A DNA stretch of 64,000 bases from Rs1 sp038900335 (GCA_038900335.1 JBBMRB010000010.1:85213-149212); one strand, 5' to 3'; counted from the stretch's first letter, positions 1 to 8,678 are shown. Translations and numbers: made by a program. The notes: a model not told the origin generated them from the letters alone.

Positions 1-2
1 AA

Positions 3-833
3 AATGTCGGCTTCTTTTCTATTGTCGGTCATCAAGTTCCAAGCGAGATGATAGACGAGCAATTTCAGCAAATTAAAGCATTTCACGCTCTGCCAGTGGC
101 GCTTAAAACTTCAATAAAAATGGATAGGGAGGATTGGCCAGTTGGCGGGGTTGGCTATCTACCTTTTAAGAACAAAAAACTACCTTCAAGAGACACCGGC
201 AATCGCAATGAAGCCTTTTTACTTAAATGCGATCACAATTTATCGATGAACTCGAATCAGTGGCTTGATCAAGCTCAGCTCCCTGGGTTTCGTTCAGCAT
301 CTGAGGCGTATGCCGCGGCGATGGTTAATCTGGCTAAGAAATTACTGCCCATATTTGCCCAAGCGCTAGAGGTAGATGAGAGCTTTTTTGCGCAAGCTTT
401 TGAACAGCCACATTTTAGGCTGCGAATGACTCACTACCCAAGTGTTGATAAGTCGCAGGTGGCACAAGACCAATTTGGTATTGCACCACATGTCGATACC
501 AGCTTTTGTACAATATTAGTGCAAGATCAGCCGGGGCTGAGCATTTACAGTGAACAGCGCGATCAATGGTTAGATGTACCGATGATTGAAGGGGCATTTA
601 TCGTCAATACCGGCGAGCTCTTAAGGCAGTGGTCAAACGATCGCTTTTTAAGCGTTAAACACTTTGTCCATACCAATACGACAGGAGTCTCGCGCTATTC
701 TATTCCTTTCTTCTTCAACGCTAACTCCGATTACGTGATGCAGTGTATTCCCAGTTGCTACAGTGCCAGTAACCCTGCCAAATACCCTGCGATTTCCTAC
801 AATGGCAGTCAGGCGGTAGCGCAGGGTGAGTAG
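3..833 (+). CDS. 2-oxoglutarate/Fe(II) oxygenase, isopenicillin N synthase-like (5' partial)
   Basis: The frame is open from base 3, so the gene begins left of the window. An ATG lies at 48, but the 15 codons before it read NVGFFSIVGHQVPSE, a conserved N-terminal strand of the isopenicillin-N-synthase-like family, so 48 is not the true start. Non-haem iron ligands are visible: His (codon at 489) and Asp (495) in PHVDTS, and the distal His (660) in SVKHF. Arg (693) and Ser (699) in SRYSIPF form the 2-oxoglutarate-binding RxS pair. The protein should be a soluble dioxygenase that couples 2OG decarboxylation to oxidation of a small molecule. The substrate cannot be told from sequence. It converges on phrB with a 119-bp gap. 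Confidence 0.9.
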   Translation, partial: NVGFFSIVGHQVPSEMIDEQFQQIKAFHALPVALKTSIKMDREDWPVGGVGYLPFKNKKLPSRDTGNRNEAFLLKCDHNLSMNSNQWLDQAQLPGFRSASEAYAAAMVNLAKKLLPIFAQALEVDESFFAQAFEQPHFRLRMTHYPSVDKSQVAQDQFGIAPHVDTSFCTILVQDQPGLSIYSEQRDQWLDVPMIEGAFIVNTGELLRQWSNDRFLSVKHFVHTNTTGVSRYSIPFFFNANSDYVMQCIPSCYSASNPAKYPAISYNGSQAVAQGE

Positions 834-952
834 CTGTTTATACAAATTGACTAAAAAAAGTGAAAAGCTGAAAATAATAGTTTGGCGACAATTTGCATTA
901 GCTCTATGCAAATCGTTCCTCACGCATTAAAAAACTTAAGTCTACACAGTGC

Positions 953-2350
953 TTATTTAAGCCAATTCAATGCTCTTGCTCGCGCCTCTTTGTAGTCGAT
1001 AATAGGTTGAGGATAACCTAAGCTTTGACGCTGCTCAGCAGTGGGGCAGTGGATGTCTTTATCACTTAGTGATGCGAGCTCTGGCAACATTTTACGAATA
1101 AAAGTGCCTTTGGCATCAAACTTTGTCGATTGGGTGGTTGGGTTGAATATGCGAAACCAAGGGGTCGCATCACAGCCGATGGATGCAGACCATTGCCAGC
1201 CGCCATTATTTGATGAGAAATCACCGTCTATTAAAAGCTGCATGAAATGTTGCTCGCCCTGGCGCCAATCAATCAACAGTAATTTGCAGAGGAAGCTGGC
1301 ACTGAGCATGCGCAACCTGTTGTGCATCCAGCCTGTGCGTTGCAGCTGGCGCATTGCGGCATCGACTAATGGAAAGCCTGTCTGCCCTTGTTGCCAAGCA
1401 CTAAAGTGTTGAGGGTTATCTATCCAGCGCGGCTCCTTGCTGGCATTAAAGGCTTTACCTTTGGCTATATCGGGGTTGTGAATCATTAAATAGCGATAAA
1501 ACTCACGCCAGCCCAACTCTTTTAGCCAGGTGTTATCTGGCCACGGTGCCTGGTGCTCTAAACACGATTGTTGTAAGTAGATATAGCATTGGCGAATACT
1601 AATAGCACCACAGGCAAGATAAGGGGAGAGCAAACTGGTGCCTTTGATCCCCGGATAATCTCTGTTATTTGCATAATCTATGGCCCCAGATTGACAAAAC
1701 TCTATCAACTGACTGATCGCATGTTGCTGGCAAGGAGGCCAAATATCATCGCGGTACTGCGCCGTTAGTGAGGGTTTAGTATCTAAAGCTAAGTTGATAG
1801 TGGTTTCAATGTTGATCGCAGCACGAGATGCAGCAGGTGGTGGCAGTAAACTAACGTGTGTCGCTAGCAAGGTGCTCAGCCACTGACGATACCAAGCAGT
1901 AAAAACGCGATAAGGCTGCTCAGTTTTGGTGAGTATTGGCTGATTAACTAACATTTCATCGCTAAAGCGATGACAGTTAATATCGTGTGCTGTTAAAGCT
2001 TGCTCAACACGCTCATCTCTCAATTGCTCATTTAGCCAGCTTTGATCATTAAACCAGAGGCTGTTGATCTTATGTTGCTGACAATACTGCAATATTAATG
2101 CGGGTATTTGTGCAAAGCTGGGGCAATGCAGTATGTCTAGCGGTACGCCAATGTCAGCTAGTTGCCTAGCTAGCGAGAGTAATAAACCTTGTCGAAAGGC
2201 CAGCTGCGCCGCTGATTCGTGGTGCGCTTGGGATTGCTCAGGCGTTGCACAATAAATCACTCGAACCTTATCGTGACCCTTACAGGCATGATAAAGGGCG
2301 GGGTTATCAGCTAGTCTAAGATCGTTACGTAACCAGAGCAGACGAGTCAT
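953..2350 (-). CDS. phrB: Deoxyribodipyrimidine photolyase (class I CPD photolyase)
   Basis: Light-driven repair enzyme that reverses cyclobutane pyrimidine dimers using FADH-. The N-terminal Rossmann-like antenna domain starts MTRLLWLRNDLRL. The C-terminal FAD domain (about residues 200-465) contains LGWREFYRYL, TGFPLVDAAMRQL, GWMHNRLRM and NNGGWQWSASIGCD. The last has the Asn-Gly-Gly-Trp stretch typical of CPD photolyases. Length is normal for the family. I chose ATG 2350; an in-frame GTG at 2359 would overlap the hemH stop (GTGA) and is possible by translational coupling. It is the last gene of a tight leftward operon with merR, cbiX and hemH, which suggests light-linked control. Confidence 0.95.
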   Translation of the reverse strand: MTRLLWLRNDLRLADNPALYHACKGHDKVRVIYCATPEQSQAHHESAAQLAFRQGLLLSLARQLADIGVPLDILHCPSFAQIPALILQYCQQHKINSLWFNDQSWLNEQLRDERVEQALTAHDINCHRFSDEMLVNQPILTKTEQPYRVFTAWYRQWLSTLLATHVSLLPPPAASRAAINIETTINLALDTKPSLTAQYRDDIWPPCQQHAISQLIEFCQSGAIDYANNRDYPGIKGTSLLSPYLACGAISIRQCYIYLQQSCLEHQAPWPDNTWLKELGWREFYRYLMIHNPDIAKGKAFNASKEPRWIDNPQHFSAWQQGQTGFPLVDAAMRQLQRTGWMHNRLRMLSASFLCKLLLIDWRQGEQHFMQLLIDGDFSSNNGGWQWSASIGCDATPWFRIFNPTTQSTKFDAKGTFIRKMLPELASLSDKDIHCPTAEQRQSLGYPQPIIDYKEARARALNWLK

Positions 2351-2355
2351 AACTA

Positions 2356-3366
2356 TCACTTATCAATTAGCGAGAACATCATGTCGATATGCTCTTCACT
2401 GCTGTTTAAACAGGGAATGTAATCATAGCTTTCACCGCCAGATTCCATAAAGTACTCTTTGTTTTCTTCCATGATTTCTTCCAGTGTCTCTAAACAATCC
2501 GCTGAAAACCCCGGGCAAATAATAGCGACACGTTTAGTGCCATTACTCGCTAGCGATTTAAGTGTGGCATCGGTATAAGGCTGTAGCCAAGTCGCCTTGC
2601 CAAAACGAGATTGAAAGGTGGTCATTGCTTGCTCAGCGCTTAGCTCTAGTTGCTGTGCGACTAATTTGGTGCTCTGCATACAAAAACAGTAGTAGGGGTC
2701 GCCCTGTTCTAAATTGCGCTGCGGTATCCCGTGGTATGAGAAAATAAACTTATCTGGCAAACCATTTTTTTCAATATAATCTGTTATCGATTTTGCAATG
2801 GCCTGTATATAGAGCGCATTAGTGTGGTAGCCGTTGATGAACTTGATAGAGGGCACCCAGCGAAAAGTCATAAGCTCTTTAGCAACCGCATCAAAAGTTG
2901 AGCCTGAAGTCGTTCCTGAATACTGTGGGTATAATGGCAAGATGGTGATATCGCGCACATTTTTTGCAGTTAGCTGTGCTATTGCAGATTTCATTGAAGG
3001 GTTGCCGTAGCGCATGCCGATGGCAACAGGTACGTTATCGACACCATAGTGTTGATCACATTTTTTTTGTAGTGCTTGTTGTTGTTGCTTGCCGATAGCG
3101 AGCAGCGGTGAACCCTGCTCAGTCCACACTGATTGGTATAATTTAGCGGACTGCTTTGGACGAAAGGGTAAAATAAAGCCGTGCAGGATAATTAACCAGG
3201 CTAGGCGCGGTATTTCAACTACTCTTGGGTCACTTAAAAATTCTCTAAGATAGCGTCTTAATGAGGGCGCATCAGGGGCATCAGGGGTGCCTAAATTAAC
3301 TAGCAGTACACCTTTTTTAGGAGAATTATTGTTGTGCTCGTATGTGTTTTGTCCTTTAAAGGCCAT
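2356..3366 (-). CDS. hemH: Ferrochelatase
   Basis: Inserts Fe2+ into protoporphyrin IX, the last step of protohaem synthesis, at the inner face of the cytoplasmic membrane. The start of the conserved core reads GVLLVNLGTPDAP. Other family signatures are LPLYPQYSGTTSGS (about residue 190), FSYHGIPQRN with the catalytic His (about 240), and the C-terminal PGFSADCLETLEEI with the conserved Glu. At 336 aa it is a standard bacterial length. The start overlaps the end of the cbiX-like gene by 11 bp and the stop touches the phrB start region, so the three are probably co-translated. Pairing haem synthesis with photolyase is notable because the HemH substrate is a photosensitiser. Confidence 0.96.
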   Translation of the reverse strand: MAFKGQNTYEHNNNSPKKGVLLVNLGTPDAPDAPSLRRYLREFLSDPRVVEIPRLAWLIILHGFILPFRPKQSAKLYQSVWTEQGSPLLAIGKQQQQALQKKCDQHYGVDNVPVAIGMRYGNPSMKSAIAQLTAKNVRDITILPLYPQYSGTTSGSTFDAVAKELMTFRWVPSIKFINGYHTNALYIQAIAKSITDYIEKNGLPDKFIFSYHGIPQRNLEQGDPYYCFCMQSTKLVAQQLELSAEQAMTTFQSRFGKATWLQPYTDATLKSLASNGTKRVAIICPGFSADCLETLEEIMEENKEYFMESGGESYDYIPCLNSSEEHIDMMFSLIDK

Positions 3367-3745
3367 GGTCTGTCTCTGTTGTGTTAGTTGTTAGCATCTT
3401 GCTAATTAAGCCTGTGATATTTGCGCTGCTACCAATGTGAGGTAATATTTCAACCTCTAATGATTGATGATGACTAGCAGCTAAATGTACGGCTTTGGGG
3501 ATATCATCAGTAACGTGTACGCCGGCGGCCAAGAAATATGGCAGTACTTTAATACTAGTGGCGCCTTTTTCAACACATTTATTGATGGCATCTGCTATGG
3601 ATTGCGGAAAAAATTCTAAAAAAGCATTATTAACAATAGGATAGCTTTGTGCTAGCTCATCATTTAAATGGTTGACTAAACTGAGAATTTCATTGTTTGA
3701 GCTCTCTAATCGGCTACCATGAGATATTATTAATAGTGATTGCAT
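3356..3745 (-). CDS. CbiX/SirB-type sirohydrochlorin chelatase-like protein
   Basis: Small single-domain chelatase of 129 aa. The N-terminal SLLIISHGSR carries the conserved metal-binding His. VLPYFLAAGVHVTDDIP (about residues 75-91) carries the second His and matches the CbiX family. Small CbiX proteins insert Co or Fe into sirohydrochlorin and are structural half-size relatives of HemH. Here it sits directly upstream of hemH and overlaps it by 11 bp. The metal and the substrate are not determined by sequence. A role in sirohaem, cobalamin or metal delivery are all open. Confidence 0.85.
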   Translation of the reverse strand: MQSLLIISHGSRLESSNNEILSLVNHLNDELAQSYPIVNNAFLEFFPQSIADAINKCVEKGATSIKVLPYFLAAGVHVTDDIPKAVHLAASHHQSLEVEILPHIGSSANITGLISKMLTTNTTETDHGL

Positions 3746-3770
3746 AGGGCCTCTCCTAAATTATTGGCAG

Positions 3771-4661
3771 TTATTTATCAGTCAAATAGGCGAGTATTTG
3801 CTCTGGGTTTGCAATTCTTCTTTTGATATCAATATCGGCAACGCTAGCAGCAGTACCGCAGAACACAAGGTTGTCGTTAGTTTGTAGTGCCTGTTGAATA
3901 TGCTGAGTTTCACGCTCTCGCCAGACACCTTCTTGAAAAACGATACATTCAAAATCTTGATACCTTAATGCCAGCGATATCCAAGTGTTGATATCACAGG
4001 GCTGATTAATTAAAACAACATTAATATTAGCGTCACTAAGTTCAATAGCAGCAAGTGCCAGTTTCCACATCGGTGAGCGCTCGGCACAGATCAATAAACT
4101 TGGCTGTTTTTGCTTCTTCGCTTTTTTAGCATTTAAACGTAATACCGCATAATCAACCAGCGCACTTTGTAGCAGCATCATCTGGGCCACTTTTAAAGTG
4201 TCAGCTTCGAGTTTTTGAATAACAGGTTCTAAAATTTCGCTGCGTGTTAGCGCGAGTGGATAATTTAAAAACAGATCTTGTAGCGATTGTTTTATTTGCG
4301 TCAATGAGCCGTTACTCAACGTGCTCTCTATTGTTTCTATCAATTGCTGCCAATCATTATTGCTAGGCTTGGGGTGTGTGCTGTTATCTGAGCTAAGCAG
4401 TGCTTTAACTTTACTAACAGGTACTCCTTTTGCAATAAATGCGAGGATGTCTCTGACCTTGGTAACGTCAGCTTCACTATATAAGCGATGACCTTTAGGC
4501 GTGCGCTGTGGGATAAGCAAGCCGTAACGACGCTCCCATGCCCGCAATGTGACTGTATTTACTTGAGTTTGTTCGCTGAGCTCACGTATCGGTATTAATT
4601 TATCTTGCGTGGGCTGTGGTCCGGATTCTGCTATGGACTGTTGTGTAGATAGCTGTGTCAT
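3771..4661 (-). CDS. MerR-family regulator, LitR/MlrA-like, probably without B12 site
   Basis: The N-terminal MerR winged helix (about residues 25-95) is clear: PIRELSEQTQVNTVTLRAWE, then RRYGLLIPQRTPKGHRLY. The C-terminal 200 residues follow the layout of CarH/LitR regulators (helical bundle, then a Rossmann-like half). However, I do not find the DxHxxG or ExH cobalamin-binding signature, so direct B12 photosensing is unlikely. It leads an operon with a chelatase, ferrochelatase and photolyase, matching the known role of LitR-type regulators in photolyase control. The start is the second of two close ATGs (4661 rather than 4667), because CGGA lies 6 nt upstream. The upstream gap holds four likely binding sites. 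Confidence 0.88.
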   Translation of the reverse strand: MTQLSTQQSIAESGPQPTQDKLIPIRELSEQTQVNTVTLRAWERRYGLLIPQRTPKGHRLYSEADVTKVRDILAFIAKGVPVSKVKALLSSDNSTHPKPSNNDWQQLIETIESTLSNGSLTQIKQSLQDLFLNYPLALTRSEILEPVIQKLEADTLKVAQMMLLQSALVDYAVLRLNAKKAKKQKQPSLLICAERSPMWKLALAAIELSDANINVVLINQPCDINTWISLALRYQDFECIVFQEGVWRERETQHIQQALQTNDNLVFCGTAASVADIDIKRRIANPEQILAYLTDK

Positions 4662-4698
4662 TATCATTCCGTCTAGTCTCTATGATGTGTCCATATTA

Positions 4699-4755
4699 TT
4701 ATACAAAAATAATTCTTGTACAATCATTATTTATACATTATTATTTTTTGTACAA
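4699..4755. promoter_or_regulatory. Four-repeat operator for the MerR regulator
   Basis: Four 8-bp repeats lie in the divergent gap: TTATACAA (4699), TTGTACAA (4716), TTATACAT (4731) and TTGTACAA (4748), with spacers of 9, 7 and 9 bp. The pair TTATACA-TTGTACAA is thus duplicated at a 32-bp offset, about three helical turns. All four fit nTnnACAn, which I recall as the half-site of CarH-type MerR operators. That match is from memory. TTGTACAA is itself a palindrome. The sites overlap the likely -35 and -10 elements of both divergent promoters, as expected for repression. Confidence 0.6.
4716..4744 (+). promoter_or_regulatory. Candidate sigma70 promoter for the DUF523/DUF1722 gene
   Basis: TTGTAC (4716-4721), a 17-bp spacer, then TATTAT (4739-4744). 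The same palindromic TTGTACAA gives a TTGTAC -35 on the minus strand, with AATAAT at 17 bp and TATAAT at 14 bp, so the merR operon promoter may be back to back. Inferred from sequence only. Confidence 0.4.
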
Positions 4756-4826
4756 CTTATTCGAAGTGCTTGAATGTTAAATAATCGCTTTGTAGATGAT
4801 CGCCAATTGAAGAAAAGGAAATAGTG

Positions 4827-5849
4827 ATGGATATTATTACATCTGATTTAGCTTACCTAGAAACACCTGCTGCAATTGAGCCTAAACAAAACGCTGACTC
4901 ACAGGCGGTAGTACACGTTGGCTTAAGTGCTTGCCTAGCGGGGCAAGAAGTTCGCTATAATGGCGGTCACAGCCAATCGCGCTATTGCCTTAATACGCTG
5001 ACTCAGTACTTTAGCTTTAAAACATTTTGCCCTGAAGTGGCAGCCGGCTTCTCAGTACCTCGCCCGACGATGCGTTTAATTGGTGATGTTAACAACCCAA
5101 CACTGACCTATAGCGATAATAACGAGCATGACCTGACTGCGCAATTGCAGAAAGCAGGGCTCGCTCAACTTGAAAAAATTGATCATTTAGATGGTTATGT
5201 TTTAATGAAAAATTCACCAAGTTGCGGCTATCAAAGAGTAAAAGTCTATCAACAAAGTGGTTATCCTCATGACACTAGAAGACAAGGGCTGTTTACTGAA
5301 CAACTGCAAAAAAAATATCCACTGCTGCCGATTGAAGAAGATGGGCGTTTGAATGATCCAAAACTACGTGAGAACTTTATCCTCAGAGTGTACGCGCATC
5401 ACTATTTTAGACATGAGGTATTGGCACAGCCATCGCTACACAATTTAATAAAATTTCATAGCCGCTACAAATATACGTTAATGGCACATGATCAAGGGCT
5501 TTATAAAAAGTTAGGTAAGATGTTGGCAGGTATCGGTGAGCAATCAATACAGACACTTTGTCAGCAATACTTCGTGTTATTTATGCAGGCACTCGCAAAG
5601 CCTGCCAGCACTAAGAACCAGGCAAATGCGCTGTTACATATGCTGGGTTATTTGAAGAAAAGCGTACCCTCGCAAGCACGTCAGCATCTAGCTGAAATTA
5701 TTGATAAGTATAGAGAAAACAAATTGCCACTGATTACACCGGTGACATTGTTATCGCACTATATTTTACAATATGGCAGTGCCTATATACGTGAGCAACG
5801 CTATTTTCAACCATACCCTGAAGCCTTAGGTTTAAGAAATAGAGTGTAA
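4827..5849 (+). CDS. DUF523-DUF1722 protein (YbgA-type C-terminal domain)
   Basis: Two-domain protein of about 340 aa. The N-terminal DUF523 domain (about residues 30-160) shows GLSACLAGQEVRYNGG, CPEVAAGFSVPRP and KNSPSCGYQRV, with conserved cysteines that could bind a metal or be redox active. The C-terminal DUF1722 domain (about 195-320) includes LIKFHSRYKYTLMAHD and LGYLKKS. Members of this family are often found beside photolyase and LitR-like merR genes, and that is so here: it is divergent from the merR-phrB operon and shares its operator region. ATG 4827 is chosen over GTG 4824 because AGGA is 7 nt upstream. The biochemical function is unknown; a role in light or UV response is inference from context. 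Confidence 0.88.
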   Translation: MDIITSDLAYLETPAAIEPKQNADSQAVVHVGLSACLAGQEVRYNGGHSQSRYCLNTLTQYFSFKTFCPEVAAGFSVPRPTMRLIGDVNNPTLTYSDNNEHDLTAQLQKAGLAQLEKIDHLDGYVLMKNSPSCGYQRVKVYQQSGYPHDTRRQGLFTEQLQKKYPLLPIEEDGRLNDPKLRENFILRVYAHHYFRHEVLAQPSLHNLIKFHSRYKYTLMAHDQGLYKKLGKMLAGIGEQSIQTLCQQYFVLFMQALAKPASTKNQANALLHMLGYLKKSVPSQARQHLAEIIDKYRENKLPLITPVTLLSHYILQYGSAYIREQRYFQPYPEALGLRNRV

Positions 5850-5891
5850 TCTTATGAAAGCTATTGGCAATCGCTTATTGTCAGTGGCTGA

Positions 5892-7973
5892 TTAAGGAAT
5901 AACACCGCCGCTATTTGCTGGGTATGGCGGATAGCGTTCCAGTAATTTTTCAGCGTAGGCACTCGTTAGCAATTGCTCTAACTGCTGCCACGAGATGGGT
6001 TGTGAAAATAGGTAACCTTGGATGTAATCACACCCTTGTTGTACAAGATATTGGTACTGCTCATAATTTTCGATACCCTCAGCAATCGTATTGAGCTTAT
6101 AAGCCTTTGCTATCGACAGTATAGCGTGGATCATTGTTTTATGGGTTTGGTCTGTTAGGTTGAGGCTATCAATAAATGATTTATCAATTTTTAAGCAATT
6201 AACGGGGTAGTGAATCAATTGAGTAAAAGCAGTATAGCCAGTACCAAAGTCATCTAGGGCCAATTTAACCCCCATTGCTCGCAATTCTTGCAAAGTGCTA
6301 ATACTTTTGCCATCCGCTTCAACTAAGCTGGTCTCTGTTAATTCAAACTCAATGCAACTAGGTACAATATCATATTTAGTGATGAGCTCTTGTACCTGCT
6401 GGCTAAACAGCGTGTTGTGTAATTCGATTGCGGAAATGTTAATACAAAAAGTTAAGGGCTTACTATTTAGCAGCGCTTGCGCTTGTCGTATTTGTTTAAA
6501 TGTTTGCTCTATCACCCATAAATCAATTTTTTTAATCAGATCAGATTCTTCTGCGATAGGGATATAAACATTAGGGCCTACTTCTTTAAGCAATTCATCA
6601 GTACTGCGAATGAGTATCTCTACACTAGCTATTTGTAGCGTAGTGCTATGAAAGATAGGCATGAACGATAGGTAAAAAAGCTCATTTTGTAGGGCGTACT
6701 CAATTTTATGGGTGATTTTTTTACGCAGAGAAATGTCGCTTAGCAAATTATCATCAAATACTTTTAGCTGGTTCTTACCGTCTTTTTTAGCGTAATACAT
6801 AGCGGCACTCGCGCGTGTCAGCAATGATTCAAAGCTATGTGTTTGCCTATCGGCTACCGCAATACCTAAACTAATATGCACAAAGATCTTATACTCATTG
6901 AGTAAAAAAGGTGATTTTAGTACACCAAATAGATTATTTGCTGTCGCCTGTGCTTGTTGATGATCAGTATTGAGTAATATGATAATGAACTCATCGCCAG
7001 ATAAGCGTGCAAAAAGATGTTGGTTTTGTGCGGCTAAAAACTCTTTTAAGCGCAAGCAGAAAGCTTTAAGTAATTGATCTCCAATTAGATGATTATAGGA
7101 GTCGTTAACTTTTTTAAAATTATCGATGTTTAGATGAAATATGCACGATTGGCTACCCGCACTATGCAATGAATGGTTTTTTTTCAACCAAGAATGCAGC
7201 CCTCTACGATTATAAAGACCCGTTAAATGATCGGTATGTGCCACTATTGTTAATTTGTTTTTTTGCCCAGATATTAAAATAATACCGACAACTAACCAAA
7301 TCAACAGCATTAGGCGCAGTAAATCTTTTTCTGTGATTAGCTGTCCGTAGAGCATGGCCTGTGAGACAACAATTTTATAGTCGCCCAGGTCACTCATGCC
7401 ATCGCTGAGAAACTCAAGGAGTTTTATATTACTAAACTCAAGCTGGCTGTTGTCAAAATCAATGTTATATTCAGAAATCCACCAGTTCTCGACCATGAAT
7501 TTATTGAACGGCACTTCAATATTATCGCCACTGGCCGCTGGGATATAGATAATGGTGTTGAATTTTAAAGATACTTCATCATTAGTATTAGAATACAGTG
7601 GGTTATAGTTTCTTAAGGAGACTTTTAATCGTGAGTGTGGGTTGGGCGATAAATATTTAGCCGCTATTTTTATGCGATCATATTTGGAAAGATCAATACC
7701 CTGGTCAAAGCCTGTGCTACCAAACCTAAAGGCGAGGCCGCATAAATTGAACCCTTGTAAATTGGTGATGGAGCATTCACTGGTAAAACTAGTATTATCT
7801 GTCTTTAAAGAGCTGGTAACGTGGCCTGATGTAATGGGAGCTATTTGCTGAATATGGGCGCCATTGAGTAGCGAGAGTGAGGTATTGAGCAAACCGATAC
7901 GATGAGCGCCAAAAACACTCAGCGATAACAACAACAAGGTGACGATTATTCGGCTATTGTAGTCTGCTAACAC
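5892..7973 (-). CDS. Membrane GGDEF-EAL protein with periplasmic beta-sandwich-like sensor
   Basis: Cyclic-di-GMP protein of 693 aa. A membrane segment lies at about 8-27 and another at about 219-236. Between them is a roughly 185-residue periplasmic region rich in beta strands, resembling CBM11/CIA30-type galactose-binding folds (weak, by eye). The GGDEF domain (about 245-405) has the variant SGDEF and no RxxD inhibitory site at the usual place. The EAL domain (about 425-675) has EIL in place of EAL, plus NISAIEL, ELTETSL, DDFGTGY, KIDKSFI and AEGIE, so the phosphodiesterase catalytic residues look present. It is probably mainly a phosphodiesterase tuned by a periplasmic ligand. It converges on the DUF1722 gene. 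Confidence 0.9.
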   Translation of the reverse strand: MLADYNSRIIVTLLLLSLSVFGAHRIGLLNTSLSLLNGAHIQQIAPITSGHVTSSLKTDNTSFTSECSITNLQGFNLCGLAFRFGSTGFDQGIDLSKYDRIKIAAKYLSPNPHSRLKVSLRNYNPLYSNTNDEVSLKFNTIIYIPAASGDNIEVPFNKFMVENWWISEYNIDFDNSQLEFSNIKLLEFLSDGMSDLGDYKIVVSQAMLYGQLITEKDLLRLMLLIWLVVGIILISGQKNKLTIVAHTDHLTGLYNRRGLHSWLKKNHSLHSAGSQSCIFHLNIDNFKKVNDSYNHLIGDQLLKAFCLRLKEFLAAQNQHLFARLSGDEFIIILLNTDHQQAQATANNLFGVLKSPFLLNEYKIFVHISLGIAVADRQTHSFESLLTRASAAMYYAKKDGKNQLKVFDDNLLSDISLRKKITHKIEYALQNELFYLSFMPIFHSTTLQIASVEILIRSTDELLKEVGPNVYIPIAEESDLIKKIDLWVIEQTFKQIRQAQALLNSKPLTFCINISAIELHNTLFSQQVQELITKYDIVPSCIEFELTETSLVEADGKSISTLQELRAMGVKLALDDFGTGYTAFTQLIHYPVNCLKIDKSFIDSLNLTDQTHKTMIHAILSIAKAYKLNTIAEGIENYEQYQYLVQQGCDYIQGYLFSQPISWQQLEQLLTSAYAEKLLERYPPYPANSGGVIP

Positions 7974-8277
7974 ATGATGTCCTTAGCTAAAACGGCGGTA
8001 TCTATTAGTTTTAACAATAACACCATATTGTCCGTTTTTCGATTAATCGTTAATAAATTATTATCTCAATTCTTACTTTAAGTTATAGTGCCATTATCCT
8101 GATGATCGATTAACTAATGATTAATATTAAAAGTATGGCACTAATTGTTAGTGATAACAGCTAAATGTTAGTTATTTAATATGCCGTTATGGATCGTCAC
8201 TTAAAAATAAATACAACTGGCTGTTTAATGATCGACATTCGAGTGTTAGCAGGCAGTACTTACAGGTGCGAATTAAA
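7974..8277. other. Intergenic region between divergent GGDEF-EAL and DUF3144 genes
   Basis: About 300 AT-rich bases holding the two divergent promoters. The only clear element is a perfect palindrome CACTAA-TTG-TTAGTG at 8139-8153, which could be an operator. AGGTG at 8264-8268 is the ribosome site for the ATG at 8278. I see no RNA gene. Confidence 0.4.
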
Positions 8278-8574
8278 ATGGAAGGCAAAGCAAAAGCGGT
8301 TGAATTATTTGAGATGGCAGATGAGTTTATTAATATTGCCAATCGTTTAGTGGAAACTGACGGTAAGGATTTAGGTGATGTAGGTGCGGCTATTCGCTAT
8401 GCCGCCGCGCGCTTTAATGCCCATGAAGCGGCGTATAAAGCCAAAGATTTAGCAGCTGAGCGCAGTGACGCTTTAGCGTGGTTTTCAAGTCAGTATAATG
8501 AAATGCTAGAGGAAAATTTAGATCAGCATATCAAATATTTTGAAGAGCAAAAACTAAAGGGCCAACAGCACTAA
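8278..8574 (+). CDS. DUF3144 family protein
   Basis: Small helical protein of 98 aa matching DUF3144: KAVELFEMADEFINIANRLV, then GAAIRYAAARFNAHEA and DALAWFSSQYNEMLEENLDQH. No signal peptide or membrane segment is visible, so it is probably cytosolic. The family is widespread in marine gammaproteobacteria and its function is not known to me. ATG 8278 is preferred over GTG 8266 because AGGTG lies 9 nt upstream of the ATG and overlaps the GTG. It is monocistronic and ends at a bidirectional terminator shared with katG. Confidence 0.85.
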   Translation: MEGKAKAVELFEMADEFINIANRLVETDGKDLGDVGAAIRYAAARFNAHEAAYKAKDLAAERSDALAWFSSQYNEMLEENLDQHIKYFEEQKLKGQQH

Positions 8575-8622
8575 CTCCAGCTCAATCTTAGTTATTTGAA
8601 TATCAATGACGAGTAGTTACAA

Positions 8623-8648
8623 AAAAGCGCTTCTAGTGAAGCGCTTTT
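8623..8648. terminator. Bidirectional rho-independent terminator
   Basis: Perfect 11-bp stem AAAAGCGCTTC / GAAGCGCTTTT with loop TAGT, between the convergent DUF3144 gene and katG. The terminal A/T tracts allow termination on either strand. Confidence 0.85.
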
Positions 8649-8678
8649 GCGATAACTATTTTTTACGCTTAAGCAATA

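Noticed and set aside
891..913. Hairpin ATTTGCAT / ATGCAAAT between the oxygenase gene and phrB
   Set aside because: Perfect 8-bp stem but no T tract on either side; too weak to call a terminator.
648..923. 91-codon minus-strand frame over the oxygenase 3' end
   Set aside because: It is antisense to conserved iron- and 2OG-binding codons and has no recognisable domain.
2351..2359. GTG start for phrB overlapping the hemH stop
   Set aside because: Possible, but ATG 2350 gives the conserved photolyase N-terminus directly, so it was preferred.
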